From Glaciihabitans sp. (GTDB lineage Bacteria; Actinomycetota; Actinomycetes; Actinomycetales; Microbacteriaceae): a stretch of DNA of 43,988 bases. The stretch is from the NCBI GenBank assembly GCA_025465535.1, contig JAODMY010000062.1:1-43988 (forward strand), written 5' to 3'. Shown piece after piece: positions 17,260 through 26,274 of the stretch (its first letter is position 1; every line of letters begins with the position of its first letter). A model generated the notes under the pieces. It made no database searches. It worked only from the letters and a program-made list of their open reading frames with translations, and had not been told where the DNA came from. The translations under genes were made by a program, and so were the position numbers.

Positions 17260-17349
17260 GCGAATAACCATAGACGCTTACGCACTGGTGGCCCCGTGGC
17301 CATCTTCCAGCCGCTTCCCGGCTACCACGCCGCCCTAGCGTTCGTTAAC

Positions 17350-18507
17350 ATGCGCGTTCTCGTAACGACTGAGAGCTTCCTTCCCACCGTCAACGGAGTA
17401 ACAACCAGCGTCTGCAAGGTGCTCGAGCATCTGGCTCTTCGCGGCCACGAGGCGACCGTGATGGTGCCGTCGGCCGGAGCACCGGCGCACTATGCCGGCT
17501 TCCCTGTGGTCCAGGTCCCGGCGATCGCCTATCGGCAGTTCCCGGTTGGCCTTCCGGGTTTCCACGTCCAGCGGGCCATCGAGGATTTCGCGCCTGACGT
17601 CGTCCACGTGGCATCCCCGTTTCTGCTCGGCGGCGAGGCCATCGCCGCGAGCAGGCGGCTCGGGATCCCGACCGTCGCGATCTTCCAGACGGATGTCGCC
17701 GGCTACGCGAAACGCAACGGCCTTGCCGCGGCGGTGCCGCTCGCCTGGCGAATGCTGCGACGCATCCATCGTGATGCGAGCCTGACCCTCGTTCCGTCAT
17801 CGGCGACCATGGCCGACCTCGAGCGGGTGGGAATGACCCGGCTCGGGCGCTGGGGCCGCGGCGTCGATCTCGAGACCTATCACCCACGCAATCGGACGAT
17901 GGATGCGGCAATCCTCCTTCGCCACGAACTCTCGCCGGCTGGCGATGTCGTCGTCGGCTACGTCGGCAGGGTCGCGCCGGAGAAGCAGCTCGAGAGGATG
18001 GCGGCCCTCCGGGGCGTTCCCGGCATCCGAATCGTCATCGTCGGCGATGGACCAGGGATGCCCGCGATCAGGAAGGCGCTCGGCGGCATGCCCGTCAGCT
18101 TCCTCGGCCAGCTTCGCGGAGAAGCGCTCGCGGCGGCATACGCGAGCTTCGACGTCTTCCTGCACACGGGTGAAGAGGAGACGTTCGGCCAGACCGTGCA
18201 GGAGGCGCACGCCAGCGGACTGCCCGTCGTCGCGCCTCACGCCGGCGGGCCAATCGACCTGGTCGAGCACGGGATCAACGGATTCCTGTACGACCCCGAT
18301 CCTCCCGGCCGCCGGCCGGGGGCGGAGCTCCGCGCGACCGTCGAGTTGCTCGCGCGTGACCCGGCGCTGCGGCGGCGAATGGGCGAGGCCGGGCGTCGAG
18401 CGGTGCTCGGTCGCAGTTGGGAGACAGTCTGCGACCAGCTGATCGGGCACTACGACAGCGTGCTCACGAGGGCTCGCGCCCTCAACGAGGATTCAAAAGT
18501 CTCTTGA
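17350..18507 (+). CDS. Glycosyltransferase family 4 protein (likely mannosyltransferase)
   Basis: 385 residues, GT-B fold. The N-terminal domain opens with a Rossmann strand and the glycine-containing acceptor loop TESFLPTVNGVTTSV. The C-terminal donor domain has VGRVAPEKQL and the EX7E-type stretch E...TFGQTVQEAHASGLPVVAP. This pattern matches actinobacterial GDP-mannose-dependent mannosyltransferases of the MgtA/PimB type. The ATG at 17350 is chosen because the open frame upstream is antisense to manC. The 90-bp divergent gap with manC suggests shared regulation. The acceptor (phosphoinositide, glycolipid or other) cannot be read from sequence. Confidence 0.88.
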   Translation: MRVLVTTESFLPTVNGVTTSVCKVLEHLALRGHEATVMVPSAGAPAHYAGFPVVQVPAIAYRQFPVGLPGFHVQRAIEDFAPDVVHVASPFLLGGEAIAASRRLGIPTVAIFQTDVAGYAKRNGLAAAVPLAWRMLRRIHRDASLTLVPSSATMADLERVGMTRLGRWGRGVDLETYHPRNRTMDAAILLRHELSPAGDVVVGYVGRVAPEKQLERMAALRGVPGIRIVIVGDGPGMPAIRKALGGMPVSFLGQLRGEALAAAYASFDVFLHTGEEETFGQTVQEAHASGLPVVAPHAGGPIDLVEHGINGFLYDPDPPGRRPGAELRATVELLARDPALRRRMGEAGRRAVLGRSWETVCDQLIGHYDSVLTRARALNEDSKVS

Positions 18508-18518
18508 AGTCGAGATAA

Positions 18519-18532
18519 TTAGGCTTACCTTG
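18519..18532. promoter_or_regulatory. Weak iron-box-like sequence upstream of sdhC
   Basis: TTAGGCTTACCTTG resembles one half of the DtxR/IdeR iron box (TTAGGTTAGGCTAACCTAA), but the other half is poor. It lies ~100 bp upstream of the sdhC start. Iron control of succinate dehydrogenase is known in related actinobacteria, but this match is marginal. Confidence 0.2.
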
Positions 18533-18616
18533 GCAGCAACCCCCCGAAGCCGGGAATAGACTGAAAAGGTTCACTCTCATATCCAAAGCCGGATCGATTG
18601 ATGGTCCAGATCACAG

Positions 18617-18632
18617 CCAAGGAGGGTTACGC
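18617..18632 (+). promoter_or_regulatory. Strong ribosome binding site deciding the sdhC start
   Basis: AAGGAGGG lies 7 bases before the GTG at 18633 and is the best Shine-Dalgarno match in the window. It fixes the GTG as the start and marks the operon as highly expressed. Confidence 0.7.
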
Positions 18633-19091
18633 GTGCCAGAGAACTCGGCCGGTACCCTGGCACCGCAGCCGGTAGCCAAGCCCAAGATCAAGCCACCGCG
18701 ACGACTCGCTGGCACCCTCTATCGTGGGCGCGAGGGAATGTGGTCCTGGGTCCTGCACCGCATCACCGGTGTTTCGATCTACTTCTTTCTTTTGGTGCAC
18801 ATCCTCGACACCTCGGTCGTTCGGATCTCACCCCAGGCGTACAACGCGGTCATCGACCAGTACAAGACGCCCATCATGGGGCTCGGTGAGCTGGCCCTGG
18901 TCATCGCGATCGGCTATCACGCACTCAACGGCCTCCGCATCATCCTGATCGACTTCTGGAGTGTGGGCGCGAGGCACCAGCGGCTGCTGTTCATCATCGT
19001 CATCCTGCTCTGGATCGTCCTGGTCGCCGGGTTCGCCCCTCGCCAGATCTCCAACATCATCCTCGAGGCTACGGGGCACCCATCAGCATGA
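18633..19091 (+). CDS. sdhC: Succinate dehydrogenase cytochrome b556 subunit
   Basis: 152-residue membrane anchor of complex II. After a ~35-residue cytoplasmic N-terminus rich in Pro and Lys come three transmembrane helices (about 50-70, 90-110 and 122-140). SWVLHRITGVS is the quinone-site segment, and the His in GYHALNGLR is the expected haem ligand. Its stop overlaps the sdhD ATG (ATGA). It is first in the sdhCDAB operon. Confidence 0.94.
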   Translation: MPENSAGTLAPQPVAKPKIKPPRRLAGTLYRGREGMWSWVLHRITGVSIYFFLLVHILDTSVVRISPQAYNAVIDQYKTPIMGLGELALVIAIGYHALNGLRIILIDFWSVGARHQRLLFIIVILLWIVLVAGFAPRQISNIILEATGHPSA

Positions 19092-19540
19092 CTACCGAGA
19101 CGATCCCGGCACCCCGTTCCTCGTACGCGCCGCCCAAGAAGCGCCGCGTCAACTGGGAGAAGTGGGGCTGGCTGTACATGCGGATCAGCGGCCTTTTCCT
19201 CGTCGTTCTGATCTTCGGCCACCTGTTCGTCAACCTGGCCTCCGGTGCCGGCGTTCGCGAGATCGACTTCGCGTTCATAGCGGGTAAGTACGCGACGCCG
19301 TTCTGGATTGTCTGGGACACGCTGCTGCTCTGGTTCGCCCTCATCCACGGCGCCAACGGAATGCGCACCATCGTCAACGACTACGCGCACCGCGTGGTCC
19401 TCCGACGGGTTCTGCTCACCGCGATTCTTGTCTCAACCGTCGTCCTACTCGTGCTTGGAACCCTTGTGATTTATACGTTTGACCCCTGCCCAGCGAACGC
19501 TGCCGCCGGAACGCTTCCGACCTTCTGCCCGGTCAAGTAA
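19088..19540 (+). CDS. sdhD: Succinate dehydrogenase hydrophobic membrane anchor subunit
   Basis: 150 residues with three transmembrane helices. The His in [14 protein letters not shown] is the likely haem b ligand. It pairs with SdhC to hold SdhAB at the membrane and bind quinone. The start overlaps sdhC, and its TAA shares one base with the sdhA ATG (TAATG). Confidence 0.94.
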   Translation: MTTETIPAPRSSYAPPKKRRVNWEKWGWLYMRISGLFLVVLIFGHLFVNLASGAGVREIDFAFIAGKYATPFWIVWDTLLLWFALIHGANGMRTIVNDYAHRVVLRRVLLTAILVSTVVLLVLGTLVIYTFDPCPANAAAGTLPTFCPVK

Positions 19541-21477
19541 TGGCCGATGTGACAGGTGGCGCCGAGGCAGGCGCACCAAAGACTCCGCGGAAGCCGACCG
19601 CACGCAAGCCCGCAGCAGCCAAGGCGAGCACTCCGAAAGCCAGCACACCCCAAGCCAAGGTCGGCCCCGACACCACCGGCGAAATGATCGCCGACGGCAC
19701 GATCATCGACGGCGTCCACTATCACCAGCACGACATCGTCATCGTCGGCGCCGGCGGGGCCGGGATGCGCGCCGCAATCGAAGCGGGACCACACGCCAAC
19801 ACCGCGGTCATCTCCAAGCTCTACCCCACCAGGTCCCACACGGGCGCTGCGCAGGGCGGAATGGCAGCGGCCCTCGCAAACGTCGAGGAAGACAACTGGG
19901 AGTGGCACACCTACGACACCGTCAAGGGCGGCGACTACCTGGTTGACCAGGATGCCGCCGAGATCCTCGCGAAGGAGGCCATCGACGCGGTCCTCGACCT
20001 CGAGAACATGGGACTCCCGTTCAACCGGACGCCAGAGGGCAAGATCGACCAGCGTCGCTTCGGCGGGCACACGCGCGAGCACGGTGCTGCTCCCGTTCGC
20101 CGCGCGTGCTACGCGGCCGACCGCACGGGCCACATGATCCTGCAGACGCTGTTCCAGAACTGCGTTCGCCTCGGCATCAACTTCTTCAACGAGTACTACG
20201 TGCTCGACATGGTGATGAGCGTCAAGGATGGCAAGGAAGTTCCGTCCGGTGTCGTCGCCTACGAGCTCGCAACCGGTGAACTTCACGTGTTCCAGGGCAA
20301 GGCCGTCATCTTCGCGACCGGCGGCTTCGGCAAGATCTTCAAGACCACATCCAACGCCCACACGCTCACGGGCGACGGCGTCGGCATCATCTGGCGCAAG
20401 GGCCTCCCGCTCGAGGACATGGAGTTCTTCCAGTTCCACCCGACCGGACTCGCCGGGCTCGGCATCCTCCTTTCCGAGGCCGCCAGAGGCGAGGGCGCGA
20501 TCCTTCGCAACGCCAGCGGCGAACGGTTCATGGAGCGGTACACGCCGACCCTGAAGGACCTTGCTCCTCGCGACATCGTTGCCCGTTCGATGGCGCTCGA
20601 GATCCGCGAGGGTCGCGGAGCCGGGCCGAACAAGGACTACCTCTACCTCGACATCACTCACCTCGAGCCGGCCGTCATCGACGAGAAGCTGCCGGACATC
20701 ACCGAATTCGCGCGTACCTACCTCGGCGTCGAGCCGTACACCGAGCCGGTGCCGGTCCTGCCGACCGCGCACTACGCGATGGGCGGCATCCCGACGAACA
20801 ACAACGCCGAGGTTCTGCGCAGCAACACCGACGTCGTTCCCGGCCTGTACGCCGCGGGCGAATGCGCGTGTGTCAGCGTCCACGGCTCCAACCGCCTCGG
20901 TACGAACTCGCTGCTCGACATCAACGTCTTCGGCAAGCGTGCCGGCCAGAACGCCGTCAAGTTCGTCAAGGATGCGCCGTGGGTTCCGCTTCCCGCCGAT
21001 CCGGCCCACGGCATCCGCGCCCTCCTCGACAGCGTTCGCGCCGGCGATGGGTCCGAGCGCATCGCGGTCATCCGCAAGGAGCTGCAGGATTCGATGGACC
21101 GGAACGCCCAGATCTTCCGCACGGAGGAGAGCCTCAAAGAGGTCACCGAGCTCATCGAGACGCTTCGTGCGCGGTACAAGAACATTCGGATCCAGGACAA
21201 GGGCAAGCGCTACAACACCGACCTCCTCGAGGCGGTTGAGCTCGGATTCCTTCTCGACCTTGCCGAGGTGCTCGTCTACTCCGCGCGGTCACGTCACGAG
21301 TCGCGCGGCGGTCACATGCGCGAGGACTACCCGAAGCGGGATGACGAGAAATTCCTGGTTCACACCATGGCCTACCGGACCGGTGACCCAGAGTCGGCTG
21401 ATGCGGGCGACCACATCACGCTGGACTGGAAACCGGTCGTGATTACGAACTACCCACCGATGGAAAGAAAGTACTAA
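19540..21477 (+). CDS. sdhA: Succinate dehydrogenase flavoprotein subunit
   Basis: 645 residues; oxidises succinate to fumarate with covalently bound FAD. The FAD-binding GAGGAG (about 70-75), the flavinylation site SHTGAAQGG, the active-site stretch HPTGL, and [10 protein letters not shown] and [11 protein letters not shown] are all present. The first ~45 residues are an Ala/Lys/Pro/Thr-rich tail with a repeated STPKASTP pattern. It is longer than the usual short N-terminus and looks disordered. The ATG overlaps the sdhD stop, so no later start is needed. Confidence 0.96.
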   Translation: MADVTGGAEAGAPKTPRKPTARKPAAAKASTPKASTPQAKVGPDTTGEMIADGTIIDGVHYHQHDIVIVGAGGAGMRAAIEAGPHANTAVISKLYPTRSHTGAAQGGMAAALANVEEDNWEWHTYDTVKGGDYLVDQDAAEILAKEAIDAVLDLENMGLPFNRTPEGKIDQRRFGGHTREHGAAPVRRACYAADRTGHMILQTLFQNCVRLGINFFNEYYVLDMVMSVKDGKEVPSGVVAYELATGELHVFQGKAVIFATGGFGKIFKTTSNAHTLTGDGVGIIWRKGLPLEDMEFFQFHPTGLAGLGILLSEAARGEGAILRNASGERFMERYTPTLKDLAPRDIVARSMALEIREGRGAGPNKDYLYLDITHLEPAVIDEKLPDITEFARTYLGVEPYTEPVPVLPTAHYAMGGIPTNNNAEVLRSNTDVVPGLYAAGECACVSVHGSNRLGTNSLLDINVFGKRAGQNAVKFVKDAPWVPLPADPAHGIRALLDSVRAGDGSERIAVIRKELQDSMDRNAQIFRTEESLKEVTELIETLRARYKNIRIQDKGKRYNTDLLEAVELGFLLDLAEVLVYSARSRHESRGGHMREDYPKRDDEKFLVHTMAYRTGDPESADAGDHITLDWKPVVITNYPPMERKY

Positions 21478-21480
21478 CCC

Positions 21481-22260
21481 ATGAGCACTGCTATTGCCGA
21501 GGGCGCACCAGCAACCCCCATCGCGGAAGTCCCGTCGTTCACCGTGACCCTGATCATCCGGCGGTTCGATCCGGATGTCGACACCGAGCCGCACTGGCAG
21601 GACTTCGACGTCGAGATGCACGGCACGGATCGCGTTCTCGATGCGCTCCACAAGATCAAGTGGGAGATCGATGGTTCGCTGTCGTTCCGCCGCAGCTGCG
21701 CGCACGGCGTGTGCGGCTCGGATGCCATGCGCATCAACGGACGCAACCGTCTCGCCTGCAAGACCCTGCTCAAGGATCTCGACATCACGAAGCCGATCTA
21801 CGTCGAAGCGATCAAGGGACTTCCGCTCGAGAAGGACCTGATCGTCGACATGGATCCGTTCTTCGAGTCGTTTAAGGCCGTGCAGCCGTTCCTGATGGCG
21901 TCGTCGAAGCCCGAGAAGGAGCGCCTCCAGTCGGTCGTCCAGCGCGAGCGCTTCGATGACACGACCAAGTGCATTCTCTGTGCGGCATGCACCTCTTCGT
22001 GCCCGGTCTTCTGGACCGACGGACAGTACTTCGGCCACGCCGCGATCGTCAACGCTCACCGCTTCATCTTCGACTCCCGGGATGAGGGTGCTCAGGTTCG
22101 CCTTGACATCCTCAACGACAAGGAGGGCGTCTGGCGTTGCCGCACGACCTTCAACTGCACCGACGCGTGCCCGCGAGGAATCGAAGTGACCAAGGCGATC
22201 GCCGAGGTCAAGCAGGCGATCCTGAAGGGTTCGCCCGAGCGGGTCTCGATCGCGTTGTAG
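21481..22260 (+). CDS. sdhB: Succinate dehydrogenase iron-sulfur subunit
   Basis: 259 residues; passes electrons from FAD to quinone. The [2Fe-2S] motif is RSCAHGVCGSDAM plus a downstream Cys (LACKTL). The [4Fe-4S] motif is CILCAACTSSCP, and the [3Fe-4S] ligands include CRTTFNCTDACP. All cluster Cys are present. It lies 3 bp after sdhA. The 168-bp gap to the convergent sigma-factor gene contains a GCGCGTAGCGCG stem but no clear T-run terminator. Confidence 0.96.
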   Translation: MSTAIAEGAPATPIAEVPSFTVTLIIRRFDPDVDTEPHWQDFDVEMHGTDRVLDALHKIKWEIDGSLSFRRSCAHGVCGSDAMRINGRNRLACKTLLKDLDITKPIYVEAIKGLPLEKDLIVDMDPFFESFKAVQPFLMASSKPEKERLQSVVQRERFDDTTKCILCAACTSSCPVFWTDGQYFGHAAIVNAHRFIFDSRDEGAQVRLDILNDKEGVWRCRTTFNCTDACPRGIEVTKAIAEVKQAILKGSPERVSIAL

Positions 22261-22428
22261 CTGACGGACTGCGCGTCCGGTCGACGACGCGGAGGTTCGT
22301 TATCGATGCGGCCTCTGTAGAGACCTCATCCTTGACAAACCGTCGCACCGTTGCATGCCACGAGCATATCGACCACCTTGCACCGTCGGCGATGTTCGTT
22401 TTGCCAGCGCGTAGCGCGGGAGTCCTGT

Positions 22429-24123
22429 CTAGTTGAGAAGGTGCACGGCGATACCGAGACCGCCGGTATCGATCGTCAGCGGAATCTTGATCGGGAGAAC
22501 GATCCCGAGAACCGTCAGGTGCTGGCCGAGGGAGAGCACGGTGTTCCGGGGAAGCGCATCCACCTGGAGCGCAAACTTTCCGTCGGAACCCACCTTGGCC
22601 GTGCCGTAGACGATGCCGCCGGCCTGCGCCGCGACGATCGCACCGGGGGTTCCGGTTCCGCCGAGAGTGATGCTGGTTGTCACCGGCGCGCCGCCGGGTG
22701 CGGCCTGTCCGGTCGGCGATGCACCGGGAGTCACGGCGCCGAGAGTGGGATCGACCACCTTCGCCCTGGCTGTGTTCACGAGGTTCTTGGTCGTGTCGCC
22801 GAGTTTGCTCGCGCCGTCAGTCACGCCGGCTTCAACTCCGCCGAGGGTGCGGCTGACGCTTTCGAACAGGACGCTACCGGGATCCATCGGCCCGCCGGCC
22901 CCCGCGGGCGACGACGTGGAAAGTGCGCCGAGCACCGACCCGATCGGAACCTCAGGTGACGTCGAGCCGGAGTGCGAACCCGGCGCTCGGTGCCCGGACG
23001 CATCCTGGGACAGCGAAGAATCCATCGTCGGCCGCGCGAAATCCTGCGCGGAGTTCGAGTGGCCGATGCCGAGCGCAACACCGCCGCCGACCGCCGCAAC
23101 GACAACGATCGAACCGACCAGAGCACTCACACTCGTCGCCGCGCCCATCGCGAGGCCCGAGGCAACGGCCGGCGCAAATGTGGCTGGCGCAGCAAGAACG
23201 GTGAACGAGGCGGGCACCACCGGAATCGCGGCGCTCGCCGCCGTGGCTGCCGCGGCAGTTCCGGCGTGGCCGAGCGCCGAAAGGATGGCGCCCCCAACGA
23301 CTCCGCCGAGCAGGATGGGCAGCATCACGAGCGCGAGATGCGACCCGACCTCCTCGACCTCCTCGCTCACGATGGAACACTTCGCGCAGGACTCGAGGTG
23401 GTCGGCGAGTTTCTCCGTCTCACGCGCCGTGAGGCTGTGTCGAGCCGATTCACCGAGTCTCGACATCGTCCACTTGCAGGCATCCGATGCGCCGGGATCC
23501 GACACGTGCGCCTGCAGCCAGGCCTTCCGCAGCCCCTCTCGAGCGCGGTAGCTGAGCGCGGCAACACCGTTGGCGCTCATCCCGAGGATGGGAGCGACCT
23601 CGTGCGGATCCATTCCTTCGACCTCGGTGTACCAAAGAACCGATTGCCAGCGCTCCGGCAGCGAGCGGAAGGCCCGTGCGGTCAGCGTGCGGTCGAGGGC
23701 GATCGCGGCCGGATCATCGAGTGTCGACGGATCTTCGAAGTCCTGGATGTCGTCGACCTGGACATCCCGGGAGGCCGCACCCCAGCTCGCGGCCAGGTTG
23801 CGGATGGTCGTGTAGAGGTAGGGCCGGAAAGCTCCGGTGGGCCCGCCGCCCGCCAAAACGCGCTGATAGATCCGCGTGTAGGCCTCCGACACGAGATCGT
23901 CCGCATCAATGGACGTCGTGAATTGGCGGGCAACGCGGGCACCCGAGCGATAATGTCGGCGCCACAACTCGGCGAACGCGCCCTGGTCCCCCGATCGCGC
24001 GTTCGCCACGAGTGTCTCGTCTGAGGTGTTTAGCCCCGTTTCACTGTTGCGCAAATCCCCTGATCCATTTCCCGGGTCCTCATCGTCCCGCCTGGGGTCA
24101 AGACCGCCATTAGCAGTCTTCAC
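22429..24123 (-). CDS. ECF sigma factor fused to zinc-finger, membrane and extracytoplasmic domains
   Basis: 564 residues. Sigma region 2 spans about residues 35-110 (DADDLVSEAYTRIYQRV is the -10 recognition helix area) and region 4 spans 145-200 (LPERWQSVLWYTEVEGMDPHEVA, then an HTH). Next comes HLESCAKC (His232, Cys236, Cys239), the HX3CX2C core of zinc-dependent anti-sigma domains. Hydrophobic helices follow at about 252-275 and within 296-340, then a Ser/Pro/Gly-rich linker and a C-terminal ~85-residue beta-rich, Ig-like segment. The protein thus joins a sigma factor and its membrane sensor in one chain, as in ECF groups with C-terminal extensions (ECF53-like). No separate anti-sigma gene is adjacent. 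The start is GTG at 24123 without a good ribosome binding site. Confidence 0.88.
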   Translation of the reverse strand: MKTANGGLDPRRDDEDPGNGSGDLRNSETGLNTSDETLVANARSGDQGAFAELWRRHYRSGARVARQFTTSIDADDLVSEAYTRIYQRVLAGGGPTGAFRPYLYTTIRNLAASWGAASRDVQVDDIQDFEDPSTLDDPAAIALDRTLTARAFRSLPERWQSVLWYTEVEGMDPHEVAPILGMSANGVAALSYRAREGLRKAWLQAHVSDPGASDACKWTMSRLGESARHSLTARETEKLADHLESCAKCSIVSEEVEEVGSHLALVMLPILLGGVVGGAILSALGHAGTAAAATAASAAIPVVPASFTVLAAPATFAPAVASGLAMGAATSVSALVGSIVVVAAVGGGVALGIGHSNSAQDFARPTMDSSLSQDASGHRAPGSHSGSTSPEVPIGSVLGALSTSSPAGAGGPMDPGSVLFESVSRTLGGVEAGVTDGASKLGDTTKNLVNTARAKVVDPTLGAVTPGASPTGQAAPGGAPVTTSITLGGTGTPGAIVAAQAGGIVYGTAKVGSDGKFALQVDALPRNTVLSLGQHLTVLGIVLPIKIPLTIDTGGLGIAVHLLN

Positions 24124-24265
24124 CCGAAGAGACCGATAGTTCTAGTGACTATGACGCCGATTGTGAAAATGGTTTCTCTTCGCGCCGCGACTTCTGCGCT
24201 TAGAGGGAGATCCTGCAAAGCGCAATCCCGCGCGGGCGCGAAATGGTGATCGTTACTGTTAAACG

Positions 24266-25342
24266 GTGCCGAAGGACGCCGAACCCGCCGAAGCTGGGCC
24301 GCAAGAGTCAGGCTCGAAGGCCGCCGAGAAGCGGCAGGGTCGGATTGCCGTCCTCGTCGCCCGACTGCAGAAGCTGTTCGCATTTCGCGTGTTCCAGAAC
24401 TACAGCACCGTCCAGGGCCCGATCCTCGCGAGCGGTCTCGCCTTCCAGGCGATCTTCGCCATCTTCGCCGCGGTCTGGGTCGGCTTCTCGGTTGTCGGCC
24501 TTGTCGTCGCGGGCAATCACCAGCTGCAGCAGCCCCTGATCGACGTGCTCGCGAACGCGGTGCCCGGCCTCATCAAGGCGAGTACGTCATCCCCCGGCGC
24601 CATCGACCCGAAACAGCTGCTGAACGCGGGTGTCTTCGGGTGGACCGGCGCGATCGCCCTCGTCGGCGTGCTGGTGACCGCGCTCGGCTGGCTGGCATCC
24701 GCGCGGAGCGCCATCCGGGTCATCTTCGGACTTCCGCAGCCCACCACGAACTTCGTGCTGCTCAAGCTCAAGGATCTCGCCATCGGGATCGGATTCGGAG
24801 CGGCCCTCATCGTGTCGGCGGCCCTCTCGGTTGCCGGCTCGGCGGCGACCACGGCCCTGCTCCCCCTCATCGGCATCTCGTCGGATTCGGTGCTCGGCGC
24901 GATCGTCGGACGCGTCGTCACGCTCGCGGTCATGTTCGCGCTGGACGCGGTAACCCTCGGCATATTCTTCCGCGTGCTCTCCGGGGTGGCCATTCCGTGG
25001 AAGAGGATGCGCGGCGCGGTGTTGGCTGGCGCCGTCGGGCTCGGCGCGCTGAAAGTGCTTGGCGGCGCCCTGCTCGGAGTTCCGAAAAGCAACCCGCTGC
25101 TCGCCTCCTTCGCCGTCATCCTCGGCCTCCTGATCTTCTTCAACTTCGTCTGCCAAGTGATCCTGGTTTCGGCCTCGTGGGTTCGGGTCGGAATGGATGA
25201 CCGTGGCCTCCCGATCGACCCGGTTGCCGAGAAGGCGCGCCGCGAACAGGAGCGGAAGGATGCGGAGGCCGCCCGCGCAGCGCGGCCGAGGGGGCTCGCA
25301 AGGCTGTTCGGCCGTCGGCCGCGTGTCACTCCCTCTCGATAA
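24266..25342 (+). CDS. YihY/virulence factor BrkB family membrane protein
   Basis: 358 residues. A charged N-terminus of ~45 residues leads into about six transmembrane segments; the stretch QNYSTVQGPILASGLAFQAIFAIFA is the start of the YihY (formerly mis-named ribonuclease BN) domain. The C-terminus is an Arg/Ala-rich cytoplasmic tail. The cellular role of the family is not settled. The start is GTG at 24266, preceded by little leader sequence, and it is divergent from the sigma-factor gene across 142 bp, so the sigma factor might control it (inference). Confidence 0.87.
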   Translation: MPKDAEPAEAGPQESGSKAAEKRQGRIAVLVARLQKLFAFRVFQNYSTVQGPILASGLAFQAIFAIFAAVWVGFSVVGLVVAGNHQLQQPLIDVLANAVPGLIKASTSSPGAIDPKQLLNAGVFGWTGAIALVGVLVTALGWLASARSAIRVIFGLPQPTTNFVLLKLKDLAIGIGFGAALIVSAALSVAGSAATTALLPLIGISSDSVLGAIVGRVVTLAVMFALDAVTLGIFFRVLSGVAIPWKRMRGAVLAGAVGLGALKVLGGALLGVPKSNPLLASFAVILGLLIFFNFVCQVILVSASWVRVGMDDRGLPIDPVAEKARREQERKDAEAARAARPRGLARLFGRRPRVTPSR

Positions 25343-25352
25343 ACTTTTCGGC

Positions 25353-26204
25353 ATGGCCAAACCCCTGCGAATCGCGACCATCAACACCAATGGCGTGCGC
25401 GCCGCGTACCGCCGGGGTATGGCCAAGTGGCTGGACTCGCGGGATGTCGACATCCTCGCCATCCAGGAGGTGCGGGCCGCGACCTCCGATCTCGAGGAAC
25501 TGCTCGGTGCCGAGTGGGACATCCTGCACGACCCGGCGACCGCGAAGGGCCGCGCGGGCGTTGCCATCGCGTCGCGGGCCAAGTCGCCCAAGCACCGCGG
25601 GGCATCCATCCACCGCGTGACTCTTGGTGCCGACGATTTCGACAGCGCGGGCCGCTGGCTCGAAGCCGACTACGAGGTGGGCGACAAGATCGTCACGGTC
25701 GTCTCAACCTATGTTCACTCCGGTGAGGCCGACACCCCGAAGCAGGTCGAGAAGTACAAGTTCCTCGACGCGATGGAGGCCAGGATGCCGGAGCTCGCGG
25801 CGGACGGCAAGCTCGCCGTCATCCTCGGCGACCTGAACGTCGGACACCGCAAGCTCGACATCCGCAACTGGCGCGGAAACCAGAAATCGGCCGGCTTCCT
25901 GCCCGACGAGCGGGCCTACTGGGACCGCTTCGTCGGAGCAGAGGACGATCCCGCCTACAACGCCGGGGCGGGACTCGGCTGGGTGGATGTCGGCCGCAAG
26001 TGGGCGGGCGAGGTCGACGGCCCGTACACCTGGTGGTCCTGGCGCGGGCAGGCCTTCGTGAACGACACCGGCTGGCGCATCGACTACCAGCTCGCGACGC
26101 CGGCCCTCGCCGCCACGGTCGTGAACGTCGCGGTCGATCGGGCCGAAAGCTACGAGGAACGGTTCAGCGACCACACACCGGTCGTGGTCGACTACGCGCT
26201 CTGA
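25353..26204 (+). CDS. xth: Exodeoxyribonuclease III (AP endonuclease family 1)
   Basis: 283 residues, EEP nuclease fold used in base-excision repair. Motifs are ATINTNGVRAA, LAIQEVRA (metal Glu), GDLNVGHRKLDIRNW (catalytic Asp/Asn), GWRIDYQL and FSDHTPVVVDY (catalytic Asp-His). The ATG at 25353 is chosen by family alignment; the longer frame runs into the yihY gene. It starts 10 bp after that gene and is probably co-transcribed with it. Confidence 0.94.
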   Translation: MAKPLRIATINTNGVRAAYRRGMAKWLDSRDVDILAIQEVRAATSDLEELLGAEWDILHDPATAKGRAGVAIASRAKSPKHRGASIHRVTLGADDFDSAGRWLEADYEVGDKIVTVVSTYVHSGEADTPKQVEKYKFLDAMEARMPELAADGKLAVILGDLNVGHRKLDIRNWRGNQKSAGFLPDERAYWDRFVGAEDDPAYNAGAGLGWVDVGRKWAGEVDGPYTWWSWRGQAFVNDTGWRIDYQLATPALAATVVNVAVDRAESYEERFSDHTPVVVDYAL

Positions 26205-26274
26205 CCAGTTGTCGCTGGCCATTGGCCTGTTATCGCGTGCCATTCGCCCATCGAGCATCTGAAAGGATTGGGGC

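Noticed and set aside
16198..17349. Upstream extension of the GT4 gene frame across manC
   Set aside because: Antisense to manC; the glycosyltransferase fold begins exactly at the ATG at 17350.
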